Counted from the first letter of the stretch, positions 1 through 6,861 are shown. The stretch: DNA of 64,000 nucleotides from a virus (IMGVR_UViG_3300034103_001442:87741-151740), one strand, 5' to 3'. The notes: generated by a model not told the origin, from the sequence alone. Numbers and translations: made by a program.

Positions 1-454
1 AACGGAATGCATTTTTTTTGCGATCATGATATGCTTTCATTTTTACCATATCATAAATTGGTTCGACAAGAGTTACCCTTTCAGTCCAGTCTTCGCCTTC
101 TTTTTTCACCCACTTGTATTTACCTTTCTTGATGCAAAAATTTGGGTCACGGTTTTTGGCAAGTTCGCCAAATGCCCAAATCATCTCGCCAAGAATCCAG
201 TCCCAACGCTTGAAGTGGTTGGAGTCTGTGTCCCATTCATTTTTCTTTGGCTTGGCTGCAGTTGAACGCAGATGTTCAGGAACATCTTCATCATCAGTGT
301 AAGGTGCTCCATGCGCAGTTTTCTTCAACTGTTTGAGCATTGGATAAATGATATCAGAAAGAGTGTGAGCCATGTCCCAAGTGTCCCATGGATCAATATG
401 AATAAACTTTTTTTGATCACCCTTCTTTGGGTATTTGCGAATTGTTACTTTCAT
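1..454 (-). CDS. conserved phage hypothetical protein, C-terminus cut by window edge
   Basis: Open minus-strand frame from an ATG at 454 running off the left edge, about 151 residues visible. The N-terminus MKVTIRKYPKKG and a Trp- and acid-rich middle (IDPWDTWDMAHTL, then DEDVPEHLRSTAA) look like a conserved hypothetical protein of T4-like and other large phages; that recollection is unchecked. No catalytic motif is visible. The ATG overlaps the stop of the next upstream gene (ATGA), which indicates translational coupling. Function unknown. Confidence 0.8.
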   Translation of the reverse strand, partial: MKVTIRKYPKKGDQKKFIHIDPWDTWDMAHTLSDIIYPMLKQLKKTAHGAPYTDDEDVPEHLRSTAAKPKKNEWDTDSNHFKRWDWILGEMIWAFGELAKNRDPNFCIKKGKYKWVKKEGEDWTERVTLVEPIYDMVKMKAYHDRKKNAFR

Positions 455-567
455 TTTGTTTTTTCGTGCAGCCATTCAGCCGCTTCACAAAGAAACTTCA
501 CCAAAAAAATAATACCAAGAAAAAGTGCACCTGTTAAAAGCAAACCCAATGTCAAATCAGTTATCAT
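451..567 (-). CDS. small single-pass membrane protein (38 aa)
   Basis: A 38-codon frame starting MITDLTLGLLL, with one hydrophobic helix (about residues 5-26) and a short charged tail ending LHEKTK. It overlaps the upstream gene's end and shares ATGA with the downstream gene, so it fills the only gap in a tightly packed operon. That packing and the clear membrane helix are the reasons for calling it. Function unknown. Confidence 0.6.
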   Translation of the reverse strand: MITDLTLGLLLTGALFLGIIFLVKFLCEAAEWLHEKTK

Positions 568-826
568 TTTTCGTTACTGGACTGATGTCAACATCAAATG
601 TTCTTACTTCGACAGTTTCGTAGTAACCCTGACTCCAAAGTTTTTGGGCTCTGCTTTTGGCATCCAAATACTCAACGTGAACGCTGTCATCAAACCACCA
701 CCAACGGTCGAAAAACCATTGAGGCTCACGGCGATACTCAACGTACCACTTGCCGCTGTATTTGGTAACTTTGACTTTAAGTATTGGGTGTTTCTTTAAA
801 TAAAACCCAGAGTCGTTGATGTCCAT
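557..826 (-). CDS. hypothetical protein (89 aa)
   Basis: Begins MDINDSGFYLKK and is rich in Trp, Tyr and Phe, including the cluster FFDRWWWFDD near residue 40. No recognised motif or membrane segment. Its 3' end overlaps the start of the small membrane protein gene. It appears to be a small cytoplasmic protein of the accessory region; function unknown. Confidence 0.7.
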   Translation of the reverse strand: MDINDSGFYLKKHPILKVKVTKYSGKWYVEYRREPQWFFDRWWWFDDSVHVEYLDAKSRAQKLWSQGYYETVEVRTFDVDISPVTKNDN

Positions 827-858
827 ATTATACCACTTTTACCAGATCTTGTATATAT

Positions 859-1122
859 TTAAGCGAAAAGGTATCTCAAGATTCCAGCAAATAAAATGAC
901 CCCAAGGGTGCCATTCAGCACCATGATTGCTCGGTCATTCCATTTCCAGCCGACATAAAACCAGCCGACAACACCAAGCCAACTAAAGAAAATGTCATAG
1001 ATGAGGAGTTCAATCACACCGCTCGAGCGAAAAGTCACAGCAATCAAAACAAAAATGCTCGAGACCCACTTGATATACCAAGTGGCATCATATTTCGGTG
1101 TGACTGATTCCATTGTACTCAT
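859..1122 (-). CDS. small membrane protein, DUF6552-like (tentative)
   Basis: An 87-residue protein with about three hydrophobic helices (near residues 18-32, 37-58 and 66-85) and the segment WFYVGWKWNDRAI. The layout recalls small membrane proteins of marine phages grouped as DUF6552, but this is from memory. The gene overlaps the 3' end of its upstream neighbour by 4 bases. Membrane role unknown. Confidence 0.7.
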   Translation of the reverse strand: MSTMESVTPKYDATWYIKWVSSIFVLIAVTFRSSGVIELLIYDIFFSWLGVVGWFYVGWKWNDRAIMVLNGTLGVILFAGILRYLFA

Positions 1123-1313
1123 CTTACATCATCCCTCTGCTTTCTGTAGTTGAGTATAGTGACCGCATCATTGATTTGGTCAAGGTACTTACACTCAGCA
1201 GTGTAGTTGAAGCCAGCCATGTTGTTGGCTGCATCCCGCGCATCCTTAATGATATACAGGAGTTCTTCGTTTGTTTTACCGTGATATGGATGTCCATCGA
1301 GAATTTTAGACAT
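1119..1313 (-). CDS. hypothetical protein (64 aa)
   Basis: The longer frame opens further upstream, but the ATG at 1313 (MSKILDGHPYHGK) is preferred because the upstream gene already occupies the preceding bases. The product is small, soluble and partly helical (ELLYIIKDARDAANN). It overlaps both neighbours by a few bases, typical of a coupled operon. Function unknown. Confidence 0.65.
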   Translation of the reverse strand: MSKILDGHPYHGKTNEELLYIIKDARDAANNMAGFNYTAECKYLDQINDAVTILNYRKQRDDVR

Positions 1314-1659
1314 TGTTAACACCTCGAACAAGTGGGGCAACCCCAGACTTAATTTCTTCCAAAGCATTATCCAGCAAACGGTCGCCGATTTCTTCGAGCA
1401 CTCGTTTGCCATTTGGCACAAGGTAAAGACCCTTCCACTGTATCCCAACTGACTTGGCGAGTGAACTCATGGAAAAGTAATTCGGCTTGTCACCGTCATT
1501 GAACAAACGGTAGTACATATTTTGGTACTTGCGCCACTTGTCCATTTTCGGAGTTGAGCACTTGTCATAGTAGGGGATATACTTATCCGCAACTGCCACT
1601 TCTTCTTCGCGGCGACCAGCCCAAAACGTTTCGGGGAATTTCAAATCTTGCTGAACCAT
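1306..1659 (-). CDS. hypothetical protein (117 aa)
   Basis: Start set at the ATG at 1659 (MVQQDLKFPETFW) because an AGGA ribosome site lies 9 bases upstream; an in-frame extension of 11 residues is less likely. No motif is recognised. The C-terminal half (residues 60-110) looks like a small alpha/beta or winged-helix domain (LAKSVGIQWKGLYLVPNGKRVLEEIGD), which is weak inference. First gene behind the promoter at 1692-1720. Confidence 0.7.
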   Translation of the reverse strand: MVQQDLKFPETFWAGRREEEVAVADKYIPYYDKCSTPKMDKWRKYQNMYYRLFNDGDKPNYFSMSSLAKSVGIQWKGLYLVPNGKRVLEEIGDRLLDNALEEIKSGVAPLVRGVNNV

Positions 1660-1691
1660 CTTTATTTTCCTAATTACCAAACTATAGATCA

Positions 1692-1720
1692 AGTATAGGT
1701 TATTTCAGAAATAAAATAAA
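1692..1720 (-). promoter_or_regulatory. phage sigma70-like promoter
   Basis: On the minus strand -10 TATACT, a 17-base spacer beginning TTATTTCTG, and -35 TTTATT. It reads into the 1306-1659 gene with a leader of about 25 bases that contains an AGGA ribosome site. It belongs to the repeated promoter family of this genome. Confidence 0.65.
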
Positions 1721-1732
1721 GTCTTTTTTTAA

Positions 1733-1769
1733 AAAAACGGCGAGCCTCTTTTCAGAAACTCGCCGTTTT
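1733..1769 (-). terminator. rho-independent terminator
   Basis: On the minus strand, 8-bp stem ACGGCGAG/CTCGCCGT with a 14-base loop followed by a run of seven T. It lies 3 bases past the stop of the 1772-2179 gene and separates it from the promoter at 1692. Confidence 0.85.
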
Positions 1770-1771
1770 CA

Positions 1772-2179
1772 TTAGGCTACGCGAGTAACGGTAACAAACC
1801 CACGACCAACCTTACGCGAGAACCGCGCACCAGTGATCTTGCTAACGTACTTCATAGCATTGACCACCTTACGCACAGTCTTGCGCTTGGAGTATCGGTT
1901 ATCAGCACTTGTCTTAAACGACACCACCGAGCCAACACCCTGATTCTTCGCTAGAAGAATTTGGCGAGTGAAACCACTTCGACGACGACCACGCTCACCG
2001 ATAAAATTCGGATCAGCAAGTTCCGCAGTTACAGTTTCAGCCACCACTTCAGTTACAAGTCCCTCGAGAACTCGGACTTCCTGGAGGAGTTTCGAATAAG
2101 ACTTCTGTGCTCCTTCAATGACCGACTCAAGATGAACCAACTGCTCACGCTTCACGTTCAAAATATTCTGCAAATTCAT
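1772..2179 (-). CDS. hypothetical basic protein, possible DNA-binding (135 aa)
   Basis: Start chosen at 2179 (MNLQNILNVKREQ) because GGAGATGTTGAT precedes it. Residues 10-50 look like a helical coiled segment (VIEGAQKSYSKLLQEVRVLE). The C-terminal half is strongly basic (GERGRRRSGFTRQ, NRYSKRKTVRKVVNAMKYV), suggesting nucleic-acid binding. It is monocistronic: promoter at 2232-2260, terminator at 1733-1769. Compare the similarly basic protein at 23202-23504. Function is not known. Confidence 0.75.
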   Translation of the reverse strand: MNLQNILNVKREQLVHLESVIEGAQKSYSKLLQEVRVLEGLVTEVVAETVTAELADPNFIGERGRRRSGFTRQILLAKNQGVGSVVSFKTSADNRYSKRKTVRKVVNAMKYVSKITGARFSRKVGRGFVTVTRVA

Positions 2180-2231
2180 ATCAACATCTCCATTACAAAA
2201 GTTACTAAACAATTAATCAACCAACTAAACC

Positions 2232-2260
2232 AGTATACGTTTTTTCAGAAATAAAATAAA
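2232..2260 (-). promoter_or_regulatory. phage sigma70-like promoter
   Basis: Minus strand -10 TATACT, 17-base spacer, -35 TTTATT, same family as 1692-1720. It is followed by a leader of about 50 bases before the 2179 start. Confidence 0.65.
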
Positions 2261-2267
2261 GTCTTTT

Positions 2268-2522
2268 TTATTCCTCCTTTTGCGCCCCAACCTTCCGCAA
2301 AAGTTCGTATCGCTCGCTGCTGAATTGTTCAAACATTCGCCAAAGTTTATCAAACTTCGCCTCATACAATGTTTCAATTCCAATCAGCATGTTAGCAACC
2401 TTATCATCATGACCCTTTTCCAGCGGCGCATCAAGCATAAACTCACTGACAGTTTTAATATCAGAGGTCACGCGCCAGCATTCCATAATCTGTTGTTCAA
2501 AATCGAATTGATCGTACTTCAT
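2268..2522 (-). CDS. conserved hypothetical protein (84 aa)
   Basis: Starts MKYDQFDFEQQIMECW and is helical and acidic, with no catalytic motif. The N-terminal segment recalls a conserved small protein of marine T4-like phages (memory only). It follows the 2524-2841 gene with one intervening base. Function unknown. Confidence 0.75.
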   Translation of the reverse strand: MKYDQFDFEQQIMECWRVTSDIKTVSEFMLDAPLEKGHDDKVANMLIGIETLYEAKFDKLWRMFEQFSSERYELLRKVGAQKEE

Positions 2523-2523
2523 A

Positions 2524-2841
2524 TTAACCTCTACGCATCCGCGAAATATCTTTCATTTGTTCATCGTTAATAACTGGCACTGCGTTTGACTTATGCATTG
2601 TTGCAATGCCCTTAATCAAAGTGCCAGTATACTTCAGTGACTCTTTACGAGTGGTTGAAGATAGGTCACTGGTCAATGACTCGAGGCGACTCGCCTGATC
2701 AGAGCCAGGACGTAGGTATGACACTGCTGAAAGTTTCAGGGTGCTGGTAATCTTATCAGTTCTCTGATACTTTTGGGCAATGACACCTTTCAACTTACGC
2801 TTTTTTTTCGGTTTGAACCGAGTAGCGCAATACACCATCAT
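2524..2841 (-). CDS. conserved hypothetical basic protein (105 aa)
   Basis: Lys/Arg-rich N-terminus (RFKPKKKRKLKG) and a C-terminus MHKSNAVPVINDEQMKDISRM. This C-terminal pattern recurs in small proteins of T4-like marine phages as far as I recall. The ATG overlaps the stop of the upstream gene; a second in-frame ATG at 2838 is an alternative start. Possible nucleic-acid binding from the basic patch; otherwise unknown. Confidence 0.7.
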   Translation of the reverse strand: MMVYCATRFKPKKKRKLKGVIAQKYQRTDKITSTLKLSAVSYLRPGSDQASRLESLTSDLSSTTRKESLKYTGTLIKGIATMHKSNAVPVINDEQMKDISRMRRG

Positions 2842-3035
2842 GGACTGGGATACCTCTCATTGTGAGAACGGTAAAAGGAATTAATTTTACCAATCTCACG
2901 GGACATTTCAATTACAAAGTCGTGAATGTCTTCCTCATTTCGAGAAATGTCATTCAACTTATGAACAAACTCGCGCAGCACGCGAATTTCTTCCATAGTG
3001 CCTCGCGGCATAACTTCAAAATCACCTTCACTCAT
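2838..3035 (-). CDS. conserved hypothetical protein (65 aa)
   Basis: Begins MSEGDFEVMPRGTMEEIRVLREFV and is acidic and helical. The start lies only 9 bases from the -10 box of the promoter at 3045-3073, so any 5' leader is about 3 bases long even though GGAG is present in the DNA. It is the first gene of the 2268-3035 operon. Function unknown. Confidence 0.7.
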   Translation of the reverse strand: MSEGDFEVMPRGTMEEIRVLREFVHKLNDISRNEEDIHDFVIEMSREIGKINSFYRSHNERYPSP

Positions 3036-3044
3036 ATAGTCTCC

Positions 3045-3073
3045 AGTATACGCGTTATAAGAAAAAAAGAAAA
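3045..3073 (-). promoter_or_regulatory. phage sigma70-like promoter
   Basis: Minus strand -10 TATACT, 17-base spacer, -35 TTTTCT. It lies between the 3075 stop and the 3035 ATG, so the upstream operon reads into it. Confidence 0.6.
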
Positions 3074-3074
3074 G

Positions 3075-3260
3075 TTATTCGTTGTTTTGAAAATCTTCAA
3101 AGTGAAACCACTCACAAATCTCATTCAGAACTGCTCGCTCAATCTGTTCGCGAACATGATGATCTTCTGGTTGATCAGTATGCTTGTGTGCACGATTCCA
3201 GCCAAGCATAACGCCAGTCTCAACACACTGAGCAATTAGATTGTATTCTTTTGCTTTCAT
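3075..3260 (-). CDS. hypothetical protein (61 aa)
   Basis: Start set at 3260 (MKAKEYNLIAQCVETGVMLGWNRAHKH) with GGAGG upstream and ATGA overlap with the preceding membrane protein gene. A His-rich stretch (HKHTDQPEDHH) follows a helix. Conserved-looking small phage protein with no recognised function. Confidence 0.7.
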   Translation of the reverse strand: MKAKEYNLIAQCVETGVMLGWNRAHKHTDQPEDHHVREQIERAVLNEICEWFHFEDFQNNE

Positions 3261-3430
3261 TTTACAACCTCCCAGCACTTGGCAACTGCATCTTTGTGAA
3301 TCATCGTTGAGTTGGCTTCGAGGCAATTGCTATAGATTCTTTTCTCTGTAAGAGTAAACCCAAGCAGATACCCCAAAACAAATAAAATTAACGCTACCAC
3401 AAAAATTGGCATTGCATTATCATCATTCAT
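3257..3430 (-). CDS. small membrane-anchored protein (57 aa)
   Basis: Starts MNDDNAMPIFVVALI, with one membrane helix (about residues 8-26) and a soluble tail with two cysteines. It overlaps both neighbours by 4-8 bases, which supports it as a real gene. Inner-membrane location with a soluble tail is likely. Function unknown. Confidence 0.65.
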   Translation of the reverse strand: MNDDNAMPIFVVALILFVLGYLLGFTLTEKRIYSNCLEANSTMIHKDAVAKCWEVVK

Positions 3431-3719
3431 ATGTCATCTCCCATCTTGGCGTTCTATGCCAAACGATTTTTGAATTTGTTTTTTCATACTGCTCAACCAA
3501 CTGCTGCAATGTCCACACAGCATCAGTCTCAACAGTTTCGAGCCAATCGCTGAATTTGTTATAATCATCTGCCTTCATTATTGGCAAACCGATTTCTTCT
3601 GGATAACTCCAATCGCCACCATACATGTCGATACGACCACCAGCCCAATCACTGCCATGCTCTTTGATCCAATCCATATTGATCGGACCCATATAGTTGG
3701 TGCTGTAATGAATAGGCAT
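3423..3719 (-). CDS. hypothetical protein (98 aa)
   Basis: Begins MPIHYSTNYMGPINMDWI. The N-terminal half is rich in Gly, Asp and Trp (GSDWAGGRIDMYGGDW), the C-terminal half is helical. No catalytic motif recognised. It overlaps the small membrane protein genes on both sides, so it is part of the same operon. Confidence 0.75.
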   Translation of the reverse strand: MPIHYSTNYMGPINMDWIKEHGSDWAGGRIDMYGGDWSYPEEIGLPIMKADDYNKFSDWLETVETDAVWTLQQLVEQYEKTNSKIVWHRTPRWEMTYE

Positions 3720-3871
3720 TACTCTATCTCTACTCCCATCGCATCAGCAATGCTTGTATAGATAAGTGCGAACATCATAAACACTACAAGCAGTGGAACA
3801 ACCACAATTAGCCAAACAGGAAATGTGATTGTAAGAACTCCAGCAAGAATCTTCTTCTGTTTGTTAGTCAT
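3719..3871 (-). CDS. small membrane protein (50 aa)
   Basis: Starts MTNKQKKILAGVLTITF, with one long or two short hydrophobic helices (about residues 9-42) and an acidic tail. Its stop overlaps the next ATG. Positive N-terminus followed by a hydrophobic core predicts inner-membrane insertion. Function unknown. Confidence 0.65.
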   Translation of the reverse strand: MTNKQKKILAGVLTITFPVWLIVVVPLLVVFMMFALIYTSIADAMGVEIE

Positions 3872-4094
3872 TGCCTTCACCATAATACTTCAACACAGTC
3901 TTGAATGCATCGATGTGTCGCTTGATCTCAGCAATGTCTTTCTTCTTGTTTGTGTCAAAGATGGCAATCCACTCTTTGCCCTTCTTCCGTTTCTCAAGAT
4001 CAACTTCAAGATTCTCAACAAGACTCTTCATTGAAGAAGTTGTAATCTTGTCAATTGTATCCCAATCAAGTTCAACTGTGATTTTCTTGTCCAT
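3864..4094 (-). CDS. hypothetical protein (76 aa)
   Basis: Start set at 4094 (MDKKITVELDWD) with GGAG 6 bases upstream; the ATG two codons earlier is an alternative. Alternating charged and hydrophobic residues suggest beta strands followed by a helix (DIAEIKRHIDAFKTVL). No motif recognised. Confidence 0.7.
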   Translation of the reverse strand: MDKKITVELDWDTIDKITTSSMKSLVENLEVDLEKRKKGKEWIAIFDTNKKKDIAEIKRHIDAFKTVLKYYGEGND

Positions 4095-4096
4095 TT

Positions 4097-4222
4097 TCAT
4101 CTCCAAAAAATACGAATCATGATTGGTCCAATGCGAATGTCACGATAAGGATTGCCATTGTTGAATCGCACAGTTGATCCGAATGACCAATGCTTGACCC
4201 AATGAATATCAACCTTCACCAT
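4097..4222 (-). CDS. possible small basic protein (41 aa)
   Basis: A 41-codon frame starting MVKVDIHWVKHWSFGS sits exactly between two genes, overlapping the upstream stop and ending in the ribosome site of the next gene. It fills what would otherwise be a 110-base gap in a gapless operon. The ribosome site is weak (TTTGAG). Trp- and Arg-rich; no function can be assigned. Confidence 0.45.
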   Translation of the reverse strand: MVKVDIHWVKHWSFGSTVRFNNGNPYRDIRIGPIMIRIFWR

Positions 4223-4658
4223 AGGTCTCAAACTCAAACTCACCATCGACAACAGTCACCTTGACCAACTTGCCATCAGCACCACCGCTTGTGCGCAAAT
4301 AGTCACGACCACCATCAATCATGTATGGTCCTTTAGTAACATAATCATGTCGAAAACGACTCACAAGAACCTCACCATCTTCTGTCAACAAGCCTGTGAT
4401 TGGTTCACTGAATGCACTTGCAGCATCAGTGATCATCACTTGTCCCTTGTAGGGACGAAACATTCCAAAGTAATGCGAGTGACCTTTGCTCACATCAGGA
4501 TTCGGTTGATAAAAAACATCAACAGGTGTGTCTGACCAACCAGACTCAAGTCTGATTGCCCAGTATCCCATATACTTGGCACCATATTGTTTTTCGATAA
4601 CAGCAATTGCGTCAGGGCTGAAATAGAAACTGGGCGTCTTGATAAACATTGTGCTCAT
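4209..4658 (-). CDS. hypothetical protein (149 aa)
   Basis: Begins MSTMFIKTPSFYFSPDAIAVIEKQYGAKYMGYW and appears mostly beta-structured and soluble, with no catalytic signature. The ATG lies exactly 6 bases past the -10 box at 4665-4670, so the mRNA should be leaderless. It is the first gene of the 3075-4658 operon. Function unknown. Confidence 0.75.
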   Translation of the reverse strand: MSTMFIKTPSFYFSPDAIAVIEKQYGAKYMGYWAIRLESGWSDTPVDVFYQPNPDVSKGHSHYFGMFRPYKGQVMITDAASAFSEPITGLLTEDGEVLVSRFRHDYVTKGPYMIDGGRDYLRTSGGADGKLVKVTVVDGEFEFETYGEG

Positions 4659-4664
4659 AGATCA

Positions 4665-4693
4665 ATTATAATCTAACAATAATAAAAAGTAAA
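4665..4693 (-). promoter_or_regulatory. strong phage promoter giving a leaderless mRNA
   Basis: Minus strand -10 TATAAT, 17-base spacer, -35 TTTACT. The ATG at 4658 begins 6 bases after the -10 hexamer, where transcription would normally start. The -35 resembles the T4 early promoter core GTTTACTT. Confidence 0.7.
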
Positions 4694-4703
4694 GCAATTT
4701 TTG

Positions 4704-5093
4704 CTAACTAAATTCTCTTGAACAGAACGAATAACCTTCTGGATCATCCCAATCCCACTCTGGATTGAACCAGCCTTCCTTGCGACCTTCTTCGTTGTGA
4801 ACCTTCACTTTGTAACCTTGTGGGTGATACTCATTTACCACCACATAACCTGGTCTGCCATAAATTTCTATCAATTCAACAAACTTATCAAATGGAACCG
4901 TACCACCATACTCATCGTAGATAATTTTGTCAACAAGATACTCTTTCCACTTTTGCCAAGTGGTCAAACCATCATACTTGTAACCATGGAATGAGAATGC
5001 CCAGCCATATGAATTCTTGCCGATGTGATACTTCTCATCGTATCGCTTACAGCATTCGCAAACATTGTCAACAACATAATAATTAGTGCCCAT
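4704..5093 (-). CDS. hypothetical protein with N-terminal Cys cluster (129 aa)
   Basis: Starts MGTNYYVVDNVCECCKRYDEKYHIGK. The CxCC plus nearby His could bind a metal. The rest is rich in Tyr, Trp and Gly (YGWAFSFHGYKYDG, EWDWDDPEGYSFC). Proteins with this N-terminus are familiar in large phages but have no known function. Its ATG overlaps the TAA of the upstream gene (TAATG). Confidence 0.75.
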   Translation of the reverse strand: MGTNYYVVDNVCECCKRYDEKYHIGKNSYGWAFSFHGYKYDGLTTWQKWKEYLVDKIIYDEYGGTVPFDKFVELIEIYGRPGYVVVNEYHPQGYKVKVHNEEGRKEGWFNPEWDWDDPEGYSFCSREFS

Positions 5094-5503
5094 TATTCAA
5101 CTCCTTGTTCGTATTTGCCTTTGTTTTTTACACTGCACATTTCTCTGTTCATAACATCTTCAATGAACTTTTGATTGATACGCTTGATATGATACGCAAA
5201 TCTGCCACCAAAGTAAACACAATACTCTCCCAAATAATTACTTCGCAACACGATAGTGTATGCGCTGGTTATGGCTTGACCACCAAGACCACCAAACCCC
5301 AGTGCTGTGGAACTCCAGGTTTGACTGAACATGGCATAGACTTCAATATCACGATCACTATGCTTGCGAGTTTTGGTAACTCTTTTGTTTTCTCCAGTTT
5401 TACCGAAATGTTCCCAATCACGGTCCTCGTATTCAATCAGAGGAAACCCCTCGTACATCGCATGAGCAATAGCATTAGATAAATTCTGTACTGCGTATTC
5501 CAT
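5093..5503 (-). CDS. hypothetical protein (136 aa)
   Basis: Begins MEYAVQNLSNAIAHAMYEGFPLIEYED. A basic middle (KRVTKTRKHSDRDIEV) is followed by a Gly-rich segment (STALGFGGLGGQA). The C-terminus GVE is encoded by the Shine-Dalgarno bases of the next gene. No recognised domain. Confidence 0.75.
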   Translation of the reverse strand: MEYAVQNLSNAIAHAMYEGFPLIEYEDRDWEHFGKTGENKRVTKTRKHSDRDIEVYAMFSQTWSSTALGFGGLGGQAITSAYTIVLRSNYLGEYCVYFGGRFAYHIKRINQKFIEDVMNREMCSVKNKGKYEQGVE

Positions 5504-5718
5504 TATTCAACTCCCACAACTTTGAATTCTTGATTCTCACGTTTGAACTGGTTTGCAGCATGCTGTGCTGCTTCTTCTGTAGTGAAGAAGTAATCCTTCA
5601 GCCACATTTCCCAGTCAGACCATTCGATATGCGACTTGAAGAAGCAACCGTTGTAGCAGCGTCTTTGTGGGTCGTCGTTGATCAATTGACCACGACGGAT
5701 GTATAAAGTATATTTCAT
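5503..5718 (-). CDS. hypothetical protein (71 aa)
   Basis: Start chosen at the ATG 5718, 7 bases after GGAG, rather than the GTG just before it. Contains Cys residues (RRCYNGCFFKSH) and a helix (TTEEAAQHAANQFKREN). It ends -VGVE, encoded by the ribosome site of the following gene. Function unknown. Confidence 0.75.
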   Translation of the reverse strand: MKYTLYIRRGQLINDDPQRRCYNGCFFKSHIEWSDWEMWLKDYFFTTEEAAQHAANQFKRENQEFKVVGVE

Positions 5719-5963
5719 CACTTAACTCCAAAATGCTTTTTCAAATCCTCAACACAACGACGGACTTCAAAGTCCTCACGATTGTTATCACCCATGTATC
5801 GTTTGTTAACTACACCGATACATTCTTGAACAATCAACTCAGCGAACTTTTCCAATCCTGGTGAAATCATTATTTCTATTGGACCACCAACCCATAGTTG
5901 GTCTTTAATTGGCTCATATGCAAATCCAGCCTGTAGAGCAAGTTCTTTAATTCGTTCGTTCAT
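5718..5963 (-). CDS. conserved phage hypothetical protein (81 aa)
   Basis: Begins MNERIKELALQAGF and contains LEKFAELIVQECIGVVN, a pattern seen in many small phage proteins of unknown role. It is helical, with no active-site motif. It is coupled to the next gene through TGATG and ends FGVK on the ribosome site. Confidence 0.8.
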   Translation of the reverse strand: MNERIKELALQAGFAYEPIKDQLWVGGPIEIMISPGLEKFAELIVQECIGVVNKRYMGDNNREDFEVRRCVEDLKKHFGVK

Positions 5964-5966
5964 TCT

Positions 5967-6326
5967 TCAACTCCGATAAGTCTGTTCTGTTTCACGAATC
6001 CAGAACGCAGCATCTTCGGACTCAGAATCCCAAGAAGAATCTGCATCATACTGACGCAACAATTGCTCCGTCGTTTGCAGATCATCCAAGTAACCACGAC
6101 CGAACTGCGCAAGACGACCCTGCACATCTTCGCATGCAAAGTCAGAATCCCAATCGAACTCTGCTTGAAATGCATCGCAATAATCGCAAGAACCGAATGC
6201 GCCTTGCACCCAGCCACGCTGACCTTGGTACTCGACCAAAGCAACCCATGAGCCTTGCCAGTCACCAAACTCCTGAAACGCGATCACTCGCGCACCAGCA
6301 GCAACCAATGAATCTTGATATGACAT
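5967..6326 (-). CDS. hypothetical acidic protein (119 aa)
   Basis: Starts MSYQDSLVAAGARVIAFQEFGDWQGSWVALV. It is very acidic and Trp-rich, with CDYC and a later single Cys. The ATG is 6 bases from the -10 box at 6333-6338, so the mRNA is predicted leaderless. It heads the 4704-6326 operon. Function unknown; the acidic surface could suggest a DNA mimic, but that is speculation. Confidence 0.75.
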   Translation of the reverse strand: MSYQDSLVAAGARVIAFQEFGDWQGSWVALVEYQGQRGWVQGAFGSCDYCDAFQAEFDWDSDFACEDVQGRLAQFGRGYLDDLQTTEQLLRQYDADSSWDSESEDAAFWIRETEQTYRS

Positions 6327-6332
6327 ATTAAG

Positions 6333-6361
6333 AATATACCCTACCTTGAAAATAAAATAAA
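6333..6361 (-). promoter_or_regulatory. phage promoter giving a leaderless mRNA
   Basis: Minus strand -10 TATATT, 17-base spacer, -35 TTTATT, with exactly 6 bases between the -10 box and the ATG at 6326. Confidence 0.65.
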
Positions 6362-6362
6362 G

Positions 6363-6617
6363 TTAGGCAACCACCTGAATGCGCGGCTCAATCCACTCGT
6401 CGTCGAACATGTGCTGACCAGGAAGGGGAGCAACGAAAGTGTCAGACCAGAACCTCTCTTCAACCTTACCCTCCCACACACGCTTGATCTTGTTGGCGCG
6501 GAAAGTGCCATCAGGAAGAATGGCAGTCACGAGACCGACATAATAACAATCCGTCGTGCTCGGAAAATCGAGCGACTTCACGACGGAACCTACTTCAACA
6601 GTGTTTTCAGTTTTCAT
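6363..6617 (-). CDS. hypothetical protein (84 aa)
   Basis: Begins MKTENTVEVGSVVKSLDFP and is largely beta (YYVGLVTAILPDGTFRANKI), recalling a small SH3-like barrel; this is a visual impression only. Single-gene unit, with its own leaderless promoter at 6624-6652. Function unknown. Confidence 0.75.
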   Translation of the reverse strand: MKTENTVEVGSVVKSLDFPSTTDCYYVGLVTAILPDGTFRANKIKRVWEGKVEERFWSDTFVAPLPGQHMFDDEWIEPRIQVVA

Positions 6618-6623
6618 ATTATC

Positions 6624-6652
6624 AGTATAGGTTATTTCAGAAATAAAGAAAA
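6624..6652 (-). promoter_or_regulatory. phage promoter giving a leaderless mRNA
   Basis: Minus strand -10 TATACT, 17-base spacer beginning TTATTTCTG, -35 TTTTCT, with 6 bases to the ATG at 6617. Confidence 0.65.
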
Positions 6653-6690
6653 GTCTTTTATTTTAATAAGAATCAATGAGTTACAGGCAT

Positions 6691-6717
6691 AAAAAAAGGG
6701 TGCCCTTTCGGACACCC
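6691..6717 (-). terminator. rho-independent terminator of the ncRNA
   Basis: Minus strand GGGTGTCC, GAAA tetraloop, GGGCACCC, then seven T. Confidence 0.9.
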
Positions 6718-6848
6718 TCCCACGATGCGTGTATCGAGAGGAACCCCACCTGCTGAGAACCAGCTGCCTCGACTGTTCCAATCGTCTCTAACGAGACACT
6801 TGCCACTTTACGGACTCTAGAAACCGTAACCCACGCACCACATTGTGT
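6691..6848 (-). ncRNA. putative structured late noncoding RNA with four-way junction
   Basis: About 158 bases with no plausible gene, bounded by a perfect late promoter (6854-6861) and a strong terminator. The minus-strand RNA folds by eye as follows. P1 pairs 6832-6839 with 6724-6731 (8 bp, one GU). P2 pairs TTACGG with CCGTAA (6808-6829). P3 pairs GTCTC with GAGAC around a 4-base loop (6784-6797). P4 pairs 6767-6772 with 6734-6741, with an inner GCTG/CAGC hairpin. P2, P3 and P4 all lie inside P1, giving a closed multibranch RNA. It is not a tRNA (no T-loop or anticodon arm). Function unknown; T4 also makes stable RNAs (C and D) of unknown role. Confidence 0.7.
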
Positions 6849-6853
6849 AGTCT

Positions 6854-6861
6854 TATTTATA
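6854..6861 (-). promoter_or_regulatory. T4-type late promoter of the ncRNA
   Basis: Minus strand TATAAATA, the exact T4 late -10 consensus recognised by gp55. The only thing downstream before gp41's own 3' end is excluded by orientation: it reads left into the noncoding RNA. Confidence 0.75.
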
